From NCBI RefSeq assembly GCF_002844595.1, contig NZ_PJNW01000005.1, forward strand, positions 124,001 through 188,000: a stretch of 64,000 nt of DNA, given 5' to 3'. This DNA is from Pleomorphomonas diazotrophica (GTDB lineage Bacteria; Pseudomonadota; Alphaproteobacteria; Rhizobiales; Pleomorphomonadaceae). Below, piece after piece: positions 17,112-25,068 of the stretch. The translations under genes were made by a program, and so were the position numbers. Every line of letters starts with the position of its first letter. Within the stretch, counting starts at the first letter, position 1. The notes beneath the pieces are model-generated. The model was given only the letters and a program-made list of their open reading frames with translations, was not told where the DNA came from and ran no database searches.

Positions 17112-19328
17112 ATGACCGACGACGCACGCCGCCCGGGCGAGGTCGACATCGGCCTGCTTGTTTCCATCCTGTTTCGGCAGTGGCGGCTGATCCTGGTCGT
17201 CACGCTGCTGTTCGTCGCCGCCGGCCTTGCCTATGCCACCCTCGCCCCGAAGGTGTGGCAGTCGACAGCCAGGGTGTTGCTCGATCCGCGCGACAAGCAG
17301 GTGGTGGCCGGCCCCGGTCTGTCCCAGCCGATGCAAGGCGTCGATGCCGTCTGGATCGATACCCAGGCCAACATCGTCACCTCCGCCTCGATCCTGTCGT
17401 CGGTCATCGACCGATTGGGGCTTCAAAGCGATCCCGAGTTCGGCGGCGACCGTGACAAGACGCTGAGGACACTCGTCAAGGCGATCAAGGTGGAGCGCGC
17501 CGATCAGACCTATGTGCTCGACATCTCTGTCAACAGCGACTCGGCCGATCGGTCGGCCCGCATCGCTCAGGAGCTCGCCGAGGCTTTTGTCGCCAATCAG
17601 GTCGAGGTGAAACGGGCGGCCGTCCGCGAGGCGAGCAACCTCATCAACCGGCAGCTCGATGACCTTCGGGCAAAGGCCCGCGCCGCCCAGGAAAAGCTTG
17701 AAGCCTACCGCCGCAACCATGGTCTTCTGACGGCCAACGGCCGCTCGGTCGACGAGGACACACTGCGCCAGCTCAACGACGCCTACGTGGCGTCCCGTCT
17801 GCGCACACAGGATGCAAAGGCTCGCCGCGACAAGATCGCCGCCGCTCGTGCCGGCGGATCGGACGCCGCCCTCGCCGGCATCGACTCCACGGTCCTCAGC
17901 CGCCTGAAGATCGAACGTGCCCTCGCCGCCCGTACCGTTGGCGAACTCGGTCAAGATCTCGGCCCCAGCCATCCGCGCATGGTGGCGGCGCGCGCCGACC
18001 TCACCCGCGCCGAAGCCCAGATCGAGGCCGAACTGAAAACGCTGTCGGTCAGCGCCGATGCCGAGTACCAAGTGGCGGCCGCCGCCGAAACGGCAGCAAG
18101 GAAGGCGCTCGACGACGCCAGCGCAGTGGTGACCGACACCGGCGAGCGAACCATCGAGCTGCGCGAGCTCGAGAACGAAGCCGCGCTGCGCGCCGACATG
18201 TACAAGACCTATGTGGCGCGCACGGAGGAGATCACCTTGCAGGCCAACACGCAGGTGTCCGACGCACGCGTCATCGCCCCTGCCAACGTGCCGCTGTCTC
18301 CCTACGCGCCGCGCAAGACGATCATCCTTGCCCTGGCGGGCATTGCCGGTCTCGGTCTGGGGCTGACCATGGCCGTCTATCGCGGCCGTCGCTACTTGCC
18401 GGAGTTCCAGGAACCGGAAGCCGAAGAAGAGCCTTTCGTCCAGCCCGTGCGAACACCCGCGGTTGATGCTCAGGAGAACGAGGAGCTGTCGATCGTGGCA
18501 GCCCTCCCCGGAGAACTGCCCCCCACCCCGGCGCAGCATGGGAAAGAGGCCCTGACCGAAGCCCCGTCGGACAGTGACGCTCAGACGGTGCCGCCCGTTC
18601 TGGCCGAGTTCTCGGTGGCCATCCGTCCGATGGCGCGCGACCGCAGGGGACAACCTGCCGGTCGGTCACCGCGCGCCATCCTCACCAGCGCCCTCACCGA
18701 TTCCGAAGGCATGCCGCAGCGGACCGCCCTTGAGGCGTTCGAGGCGCTTGCACACCGCATCACTGCCGCCGCCGGCGCATCCCGGCTGGTACTGGTGCTC
18801 GGCGCCGACGACGGACCGGCTGCCGCAACCGTCGCCTTCGGTCTCGCTCACGTGCCGATCAGGGACGGCGTTCTGCTCATAGATGCCTCCTGGGACGATC
18901 TGCCGCTCCATCGCGCCTATGTTGACGAGGCGATGCCCGGGGTGATCGATGTCATCGCCGGCACGGCCGACGCGGCGAGCATCGCGATCTGCGAGGGTGG
19001 CCCCGACGTCACCCTGATCGGGGTCGGTCGGCCGAATGCTGCCGACGAGATCGCGGCCAATGTCGGCCGCGTCGCCGATTTCGTCGACAAGCTGTCCCGG
19101 GACTTTGGCCGCATCATCCTGCATTGCGGGCACCGCCATCCGCCTGAACTGTTCGAGGCACTCCTTCGCCGGGCCGACGCCGTGCTGATCGTCGCCGATG
19201 CAATCGTCGAGCAGGACGATGAGACAGCGGCGATGGTGCGCGACCTCGCCGCCGCCCTGCCGGCTTTTGCGGGCCTCGTGCTGGTGCGGGAGCGGACCGA
19301 GCGCTTCGCCGTCGTCGAACGGGCCTGA
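17112..19328 (+). CDS. Chain-length determinant (Wzz/GumC-type) fused to a degenerate BY-kinase-like domain
   Basis: 738 residues from the ATG at 17112; an in-frame ATG at 17031 would add 27. A Wzz domain starts with TM1 at about 25-45. A long coiled-coil periplasmic part follows (about 150-375), then the Pro-rich PLSPYAPRK motif before TM2 (about 402-422). The rest is cytoplasmic. Around 564 the Walker A position reads GADDGPAAAT, with no GK[ST]. The A-prime motif is LLIDASWDD, and the Walker B position is RIILHCGH rather than hhhDxPP. Only one Tyr is present in this domain and there is no C-terminal Tyr cluster. ATP-dependent autophosphorylation therefore looks lost. The likely job is polysaccharide chain-length control with Wzy and Wzx. 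Confidence 0.88.
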   Translation: MTDDARRPGEVDIGLLVSILFRQWRLILVVTLLFVAAGLAYATLAPKVWQSTARVLLDPRDKQVVAGPGLSQPMQGVDAVWIDTQANIVTSASILSSVIDRLGLQSDPEFGGDRDKTLRTLVKAIKVERADQTYVLDISVNSDSADRSARIAQELAEAFVANQVEVKRAAVREASNLINRQLDDLRAKARAAQEKLEAYRRNHGLLTANGRSVDEDTLRQLNDAYVASRLRTQDAKARRDKIAAARAGGSDAALAGIDSTVLSRLKIERALAARTVGELGQDLGPSHPRMVAARADLTRAEAQIEAELKTLSVSADAEYQVAAAAETAARKALDDASAVVTDTGERTIELRELENEAALRADMYKTYVARTEEITLQANTQVSDARVIAPANVPLSPYAPRKTIILALAGIAGLGLGLTMAVYRGRRYLPEFQEPEAEEEPFVQPVRTPAVDAQENEELSIVAALPGELPPTPAQHGKEALTEAPSDSDAQTVPPVLAEFSVAIRPMARDRRGQPAGRSPRAILTSALTDSEGMPQRTALEAFEALAHRITAAAGASRLVLVLGADDGPAAATVAFGLAHVPIRDGVLLIDASWDDLPLHRAYVDEAMPGVIDVIAGTADAASIAICEGGPDVTLIGVGRPNAADEIAANVGRVADFVDKLSRDFGRIILHCGHRHPPELFEALLRRADAVLIVADAIVEQDDETAAMVRDLAAALPAFAGLVLVRERTERFAVVERA

Positions 19329-19462
19329 CCCGGCAGCGCAAGGCGATAGGGCTGGCGAGCCGAGCGAGGCCCGGCGCTCGAAACAAATCGGCATTTCATT
19401 ACAATTTGAGGGATCGGGTAAATCCGGGCTGAACGGCGGCCGGACTAGGGTGGCGTCGAAGG

Positions 19463-19489
19463 AAGGGCCATGTCGACAGCTTGGCCCTT
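19463..19489 (+). other. Hairpin in the gap between the chain-length and WecG-type genes
   Basis: AAGGGCCA (19463-19470) pairs with TGGCCCTT (19482-19489) around an 11-base loop. No T run follows. The surrounding 261-base gap (19329-19589) contains no gene I can support. Confidence 0.45.
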
Positions 19490-19589
19490 GCCGGAAATCG
19501 CAATTCGCTGGGAGGCGGGGATGGGGCCTTGATGGTCCGTCGCGCGCCTCCGGCGTCGGGATGGCGCTTCACGCGCCGGAGAGTCGCCA

Positions 19590-20456
19590 ATGTCAGGTCT
19601 GTTCCACGATCGTCCGGTTACGACCGAAGCCGCCAAGTCCGCCGAAGCCGGCCGCGCGCCCGATCCGATCGCCATGATCGATACGATACGCGTCAACATC
19701 GGCAAGCAGGCGGATCTCGTCCACCTCGTCACCTTTGACGCTCTGACCGGCCGCGGCGGCACGGTCTTCACGCTGAACCTCGATCACCTGGTCAAGCTGG
19801 AGAATGATCCAGCCTTCCGTGCTGCCTATGCTCAGGCGACCTATGTGTCGGCCGATGGCGCGCCCGTGGTGGCCATGGCGCGCCGGCAGGGGGCGAACCT
19901 CGTGCGCGTCACCGGCGCCGATCTTGTGCGCCCGCTCTGTGGCGCGGCGGCTCTCGCGCGCATTCCCGTGCACTTCTTCGGTACGAGCCCCGAAACACTT
20001 GCCACAAGCGTGGCCGTACTCCGTTGCGAGTATCCGCGTCTCGTCGTCGCCGACTTTGAAAGCCCGCCCTACGGTTTCAGTCCCTTCGGGATCGATGCCC
20101 GTGCCGCCGCCGAGCGCATTGCGGCGAGCGGCGCTCGCATCTGTTTCGTGGCACTCGGCGCCCCCAAGCAGGAGATCTTTGCCGAGTTTGCCCGCCGTTG
20201 GGCTCCCGGCGTCACCTTCGTTTGCATCGGCGCGGCACTCGACTTCATCGGCGGCCGCCAGAGCCGGGCGCCGCAGGCACTCCAGGCGGCCGGTCTCGAG
20301 TGGGTGTGGCGGCTCGTTCACGATCCGCGCCGCCTTGGAAAGCGCTATGCGCTGTCGGCGCTCTATCTCATGCGCTACAACGTGCGTGAACTGGCCGGCC
20401 GGCTTTCATGGCGACGGCCCGCTCTGACCTCCGGCAATGCGACCGACAAGGAGTAA
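19590..20456 (+). CDS. WecG/TagA/CpsF-family glycosyltransferase
   Basis: 288 residues of a GT26 family enzyme that adds a second sugar, often N-acetylmannosamine or its uronate, to a polyprenyl-linked acceptor at the membrane face. Family motifs are FTLNLDHLVKL, YVSADGAPVV, RVTGADLVRPL, HFFGTSPE, FVALGAPKQEIF and FVCIGAALDFIGG followed by SRAPQAL. The N-terminus has about 30 extra polar residues. CGGAGAG lies six bases before the ATG. The gene lies downstream of the chain-length gene and seven bases upstream of a GT4 gene, so it belongs to the exopolysaccharide assembly set. Confidence 0.93.
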   Translation: MSGLFHDRPVTTEAAKSAEAGRAPDPIAMIDTIRVNIGKQADLVHLVTFDALTGRGGTVFTLNLDHLVKLENDPAFRAAYAQATYVSADGAPVVAMARRQGANLVRVTGADLVRPLCGAAALARIPVHFFGTSPETLATSVAVLRCEYPRLVVADFESPPYGFSPFGIDARAAAERIAASGARICFVALGAPKQEIFAEFARRWAPGVTFVCIGAALDFIGGRQSRAPQALQAAGLEWVWRLVHDPRRLGKRYALSALYLMRYNVRELAGRLSWRRPALTSGNATDKE

Positions 20457-20463
20457 GCAGCCG

Positions 20464-21708
20464 ATGGTCCATCGCATAACGCTCCTTCATTCGATCGATC
20501 CGCGCGGCGGCAAGGTGGGCGGCGTCGAAACGCATGTTCGGCTGATGCTGTCGCGCCATCCCGACACCGTGTCGGTTCTGCTGGTGGGCATCGACGAGCG
20601 CGGCGATCTTGAGATCGGCAAGCCCGTAGAGATCGAGTTCGATGGTCGCCGTATCGACTTCCTTCCGGTGGTTCATGTGCCGGGCGAGACGATGCGTGCG
20701 GCAGCCAAGACGATCAGCCAGTCGGTGACGTTGCGTTTCACGCTCGGCGTCATGCGCCATCTCCTGACCATTCGCCGTCTTTCCGCCGGGGATACCGCCT
20801 CGACCGAAATCGAGCGCTTCGAGCAGGCGATTCCCGCCCGCCTGATCGGCCATCCGGTGGTGCAACTCGTGCACAACGAGGAGAGCAAGGGCGACAAGAT
20901 GGACAGCCTCATCGGGCGCTACTGGTGGATTCACCGCCTCAATGAGAGGATCGCCCTGGCCCTTGCCAGTCGCGTCGTCGGCGTCAATCCCAACATCGTC
21001 GCCCGCTATGAGCGGGAAATGCCAAGGGTTGCCCGCAAGTCGGAGTTCATGACCGTTTCGGTGGACACCGAACGCTTCCCGGTCGCCCCCTTCCCGCCGA
21101 GCGACGTGTTTCGCGTGGTATTCGCCGGTCGGCTCGACGCCTTCAAGGACCCGCCGCTGATGTTCGAGACGTTGAGGCGCCTCCATGCCAAGCTCGGCGG
21201 CAAGCTGGAATTTCACTACATCGGCACATCCGATCCGCACCGCGACACGGAGTTCGCGGCCATCGAGCCCTTCACCATCCGCCACGGCTTCCAGACGGGC
21301 GACGGCGTGTCGGCCATCATGCGAAACTGTCACGCCGGCATCCTCACGTCCTTCTTCGAGGGTATGCCCTGCTATCTTCTGGAGACGTTTTCGAGCGGTC
21401 GTCCCTTGGGGGCCATCCGCCTGCCGCAGTATGACCCGCTGATCGAGGAAGGCGTGTCGGGCTTCCTCATCGAGCGCCCGGAAGACCGCGAAGCCGCCGC
21501 CGAGACGATGGCCGACCACTTCGTGCGGCTGGCGGCGGACATCGCGGCGGGGCGGCTCGACCCGGAAGCCATCCGCGCCAAGGTGACGCCCTATTCCGTC
21601 GCCGTGCAGATGCCGAGGCTGTTCGAGCGGCATATCGCGCTCGGCCGCGCCGGCGCCCGCGCCCCTCAGTCCGGTATCGCCAGCCCGGCGAACAGCCGCT
21701 CCCACTGA
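20464..21708 (+). CDS. Glycosyltransferase, GT-B fold (family 4-like)
   Basis: 414 residues from the ATG at 20464, selected by an AAGGAG ribosome site at 20448-20453. The open frame continues upstream to 20437 but without one. N-terminal acceptor domain: GGKVGGVETHVRLML. C-terminal donor domain: VFAGRLDAFKDPPLMFETL and TSFFEGMPCYLLETFSSGRPL, giving the E-x7-E pattern of retaining GT4 enzymes. It probably extends the repeat unit in the cytosol. Its last 43 bases overlap the end of the opposing GT4 gene. Confidence 0.88.
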   Translation: MVHRITLLHSIDPRGGKVGGVETHVRLMLSRHPDTVSVLLVGIDERGDLEIGKPVEIEFDGRRIDFLPVVHVPGETMRAAAKTISQSVTLRFTLGVMRHLLTIRRLSAGDTASTEIERFEQAIPARLIGHPVVQLVHNEESKGDKMDSLIGRYWWIHRLNERIALALASRVVGVNPNIVARYEREMPRVARKSEFMTVSVDTERFPVAPFPPSDVFRVVFAGRLDAFKDPPLMFETLRRLHAKLGGKLEFHYIGTSDPHRDTEFAAIEPFTIRHGFQTGDGVSAIMRNCHAGILTSFFEGMPCYLLETFSSGRPLGAIRLPQYDPLIEEGVSGFLIERPEDREAAAETMADHFVRLAADIAAGRLDPEAIRAKVTPYSVAVQMPRLFERHIALGRAGARAPQSGIASPANSRSH

Positions 21709-22727
21709 TCGATGCCGGCCTCGGCCGAAAACTCTCTCGCCCGGGCGACGCCCGGCATCGGATCGGGCGGCATCGCCAATGCCCGATCGATCGCCGCCGC
21801 CAGCTGAGCGGCGTCACCTGTAGGCACCAGTTCGCCGTAGCGGTCGGCCAGAATCTCCGCCGATCCCTCGCAACGCGTCGCGACGACCCGGAGGCCGGCG
21901 GAGAGCGCCTCGACGGTGGTCATGCCGAAAGCCTCGGTGCGCGAGGGTACCGCCGCGACACGCGACAGGCCGTAGACCTCGGCGGCCGACGAAACCCGCC
22001 CCAGGAAGCGTACCCGATCGCCAATGCCGAGATCGGCCGCTTGCTGGATGAGACGCTGCCGCTCCGGCCCGTCGCCACCTATGAGAAGGCTGGCACCAGG
22101 CGTTTCCAGACGGGCGAAGGCATCGACCAGCACGTCCATGCCCTTTTCAGGCGAGAGACGACCGACGGCACCGACGATGGGCGGCCGGGCTACGATCTCC
22201 TCGGCTGTGGCAGAGGTGAGGAGCGGCACCGGATTGTAGATGCGCTCCGTTCGGGCCGCAGGAGCACTCCAGCGTTCGACGAGCGCACGGACAATACCGT
22301 CAGACACCCCGACGAAGCGACTGACCAAAGGAGCGAGCGCCGGCAAGGCATAATAGCCGACGGCCGAGAGGCGACCCGTCTTGTACTCCTCGAACCCGTG
22401 ATAGGAGAAAACGAGCGGAACCCGTGACAGGGCAAGCGCCTTGGCGAACGCCAGCTTGACGCAGGACACCGACACGGCACCGGCGATCACGTCGAAGCGG
22501 CGCCTGCGCAGCAGGCGGGCGAGCCGCAGCACCGCCTTAGGGTGGCTCTTGCCGACCTCGATCGCGTCGACGGACGGATCGACGCCGTCATCGACCAGCT
22601 TCTCGTCATAGACGAAGGTGACGCGATGACCGCGTACCGCGAGACCGTTGGCAAGGATCGCCCAGACACGCTCGGCACCTCCACCGCCCGAAGCGCGGGT
22701 GTAGAGAAGAATATCAAGCTTCCGCAT
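21666..22727 (-). CDS. Glycosyltransferase family 4
   Basis: 353 residues with the typical GT4 layout: ASGGGGAERVWAILANGL at the acceptor-domain start, VGAVGRLSPEKGMDVLVDAF at the domain junction, LLIGGDGPERQRL, and PSRTEAFGMTTVEALSAGLR with the conserved E-x7-E. A GGAGA ribosome site precedes the ATG. It is convergent with and overlaps the preceding glycosyltransferase gene by 43 bases. It probably acts in the same polysaccharide pathway; the sugar transferred is unknown. Confidence 0.92.
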   Translation of the reverse strand: MRKLDILLYTRASGGGGAERVWAILANGLAVRGHRVTFVYDEKLVDDGVDPSVDAIEVGKSHPKAVLRLARLLRRRRFDVIAGAVSVSCVKLAFAKALALSRVPLVFSYHGFEEYKTGRLSAVGYYALPALAPLVSRFVGVSDGIVRALVERWSAPAARTERIYNPVPLLTSATAEEIVARPPIVGAVGRLSPEKGMDVLVDAFARLETPGASLLIGGDGPERQRLIQQAADLGIGDRVRFLGRVSSAAEVYGLSRVAAVPSRTEAFGMTTVEALSAGLRVVATRCEGSAEILADRYGELVPTGDAAQLAAAIDRALAMPPDPMPGVARAREFSAEAGIDQWERLFAGLAIPD

Positions 22728-22896
22728 ATCGTCTCCAGAGAGGCGAGTAGAGGCGCGAGGTTAGCCTTGTCACGTTCGGGCGGCCAAGCAAGAAATAAGC
22801 GGCAGGCTATGTCCGAAACTGGCCTTGGCCTTCTCGCCAAGGCAGGCAGGATCGGCTATCGAGGTGCGACTTCTGTCGACCTCCCCGGAGTTTCCG

Positions 22897-23802
22897 TTGT
22901 CCGACCAGTTCCTCACGCGCCGCGTCGCCGGCTCCACGGTCGGGCTCGGCATTTTCATGATGTTCTTTGGCGACTTCATGTTCGCCGTCAACGACATCAT
23001 GGGCAAGTGGCTGGCCGGCAGTTTCTCGGCCGGACAGATCGTGCTGATGCGATCGCTCGCCGCTCTGGTCGTGCTCGTCCCCATGCTCTTGAAAGGCACG
23101 GTGCCGGATCTCGTTCGGTTGGAGCGGCCGGGATTGCAAATGTCCCGCGTCGGACTGGCAACGGCGGAGATCGTGTTCTTCTACATGGCGATCCGCTTCC
23201 TGCCGCTCGCCGATGTCATGACCTTCTATCTCGCCGGACCGATCTATGTCGCGGCCGTGTCGCCCTGGCTGCTTGGCGAACGCGTGAGCGGACGTCAGTG
23301 GCTGGCGATCGCCATTGGCTTTGCCGGCGTCGTCTTCGTGCTGCGACCGGGTTCGGACAGCCTCTCATGGCCGGCGCTGATCTCCATTGCCGGTTCTCTC
23401 TGCTATGCCATGATGGTGGTGCAAAGCCGCCAGCTCCGTGGCACGCCCGACCGGGTTCTGGTGTTCTGGCAGACGATCGGTGCGCTCATCGTCGGCGCCA
23501 TCCTCGCGCCCTTCGGCTGGGTGTCGCCGAGTCTTGCCGACCTTGCCATGCTCTCGGCCCTCGGCGTCATCTCGATGACCGCCCATCTCTGCATCGCCCG
23601 CTCGGTCAAGCTGGCGCCGGCCGCCGTGGTGGCGCCGATCCAGTATTCGCTGCTGCTCTGGGCGATCCTGTTCGGCTGGCTGGTGTTCGGCGACCGGCCG
23701 CACCCCTCGATGCTGGTGGGCGCCGCAGTGATCGTCGCCGCAGGGTTGATGGTGGTGAGAGGACGTGGCGGTTCGGACACGGCGACGGAAGCTCCTGACT
23801 GA
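22897..23802 (+). CDS. DMT-superfamily (EamA) transporter
   Basis: 301 residues from a TTG at 22897, which has CCGGAG six bases upstream. The frame can be read from 22825, but the extra residues are not hydrophobic and have no ribosome site. Ten transmembrane segments in two EamA repeats are visible, with family strings LMRSLAALVVL, AIRFLPLADVMTFYLAGPI, LLGERVSGRQWLAIAIGFAGVV and FGWLVFGDRP. These proteins export or import small metabolites across the inner membrane. The substrate is not predictable. It is divergent from the GT4 gene. Confidence 0.88.
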   Translation: MSDQFLTRRVAGSTVGLGIFMMFFGDFMFAVNDIMGKWLAGSFSAGQIVLMRSLAALVVLVPMLLKGTVPDLVRLERPGLQMSRVGLATAEIVFFYMAIRFLPLADVMTFYLAGPIYVAAVSPWLLGERVSGRQWLAIAIGFAGVVFVLRPGSDSLSWPALISIAGSLCYAMMVVQSRQLRGTPDRVLVFWQTIGALIVGAILAPFGWVSPSLADLAMLSALGVISMTAHLCIARSVKLAPAAVVAPIQYSLLLWAILFGWLVFGDRPHPSMLVGAAVIVAAGLMVVRGRGGSDTATEAPD

Positions 23803-23871
23803 TACCCTGTCGATTGCTGGCGAATGCCGCTATGATCCGTTTCAAATCATCATCTTGAGGAGGATGTCTTC

Positions 23872-25068
23872 ATGCGGTCTTCGATCCCCGTTCTGACAGC
23901 GCTTGCTGTCGGACTGCCGGCCCTCGCCACGCCCGGTCTTGCGGCCACCTGCAGCGCCAAGGGCGACGGTTTCGGCCCGTGGCTTTCAGGCTACGCGAAG
24001 ACGCTGGTCGAGGCCGGCATTCCGGCGAACACGGTGCAATCGGCGCTGTCCGGCATCGCCTTCGATCCGGCGGTGATCAAGAAGGATCGCGGACAGGGCG
24101 TCTTCTCGCAAACCTTCGCCGAGTTCGCCGGCCGCATGGTCAACAAGAACCGCCTGACGGTGGGTGCGCAGAAAATCAAGACGAATGCCGACCTCTTCGG
24201 CCGCATCCAGGCGCAATATGGCGTACCGCCCCAGGTGATCGTCGCCGTCTGGGGGCTTGAGAGCGACTTTGGCGCCAACACCGGCGACTTCCCGACTCTC
24301 CAGTCGCTGGCGACCTTGGCCTATGACTGTCGGCGCCCTGTCATGTTCCAGAACGAACTGCTCGATGCCGTTCAGATCGTGGCGCGTGGCGATCTCAGCC
24401 CATCCGAGATGAAGGGGGCCTGGGCCGGCGAACTCGGTCAGACCCAGTTCCTGCCCTCCAACTATTTGCGCTACGCCGTCGACTTCGATGGCGACGGCCG
24501 CCGCAACCTCATCAAGAGCGCGCCCGACGTGCTGGCCTCCACCGCCAACTACCTCCATTCGCTCGGCTGGACGCCTGGCCAGCCCTGGCTGGTCGAAGTC
24601 GACATTCCCGCCGAGCTGCCGTGGGACCAGGCGGACCTGCCCATCAAGAAGCCGGTCGGCGAGTGGCAGGCGATGGGCGTGCGCGCCGCCAACGGTTCCA
24701 TTCCCGAGGGCGCCGCCGCCCTCTACCTGCCGATGGGCCGCTTCGGGCCGGCTTTCCTCGCCTATCATAACTTCGACGTCTACCTTGGCTGGAACGAGTC
24801 GCTGGTCTATTCGACGACGGCTGCCTATTTCGCCACACGACTCGCCGGCGCGCCGCCGGTCGGCGCCGGCAACGGCAAGGTGGAGGCGCTCGGCGCTTCC
24901 GACATCGCCTTCATCCAGGCGGCACTGACGGCGCAGGGCTTCGACGCCGGCCCCAAGGACGGCAAGCTCGGTCAGCGGACGCGCGAGGCCGTGCGCGGCT
25001 TCCAGATGAAAGCCGGCCTGCCCGCCGACGGCTGGCCGGATTCGGCGCTGCTCCGGGCTCTCAGGTGA
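23872..25068 (+). CDS. Lytic murein transglycosylase (MltB-like) with peptidoglycan-binding domain
   Basis: 398 residues. Signal peptide about 1-25 (ending LATPGLAA). The SLT_2/MltB catalytic domain (about 35-325) has the catalytic Glu130 in VWGLESDFGANTG and the supporting strings AGELGQTQFLPSNYLRYAVDFDG and STANYLHSLGW. The C-terminal peptidoglycan-binding domain covers about 338-398 (FIQAALTAQGFDAGPKDGKLG). It cleaves murein glycan strands to 1,6-anhydro products in the periplasm. GAGGAGGA precedes the ATG. The stop overlaps the hrpB GTG start by four bases (GTGA). Confidence 0.95.
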   Translation: MRSSIPVLTALAVGLPALATPGLAATCSAKGDGFGPWLSGYAKTLVEAGIPANTVQSALSGIAFDPAVIKKDRGQGVFSQTFAEFAGRMVNKNRLTVGAQKIKTNADLFGRIQAQYGVPPQVIVAVWGLESDFGANTGDFPTLQSLATLAYDCRRPVMFQNELLDAVQIVARGDLSPSEMKGAWAGELGQTQFLPSNYLRYAVDFDGDGRRNLIKSAPDVLASTANYLHSLGWTPGQPWLVEVDIPAELPWDQADLPIKKPVGEWQAMGVRAANGSIPEGAAALYLPMGRFGPAFLAYHNFDVYLGWNESLVYSTTAAYFATRLAGAPPVGAGNGKVEALGASDIAFIQAALTAQGFDAGPKDGKLGQRTREAVRGFQMKAGLPADGWPDSALLRALR

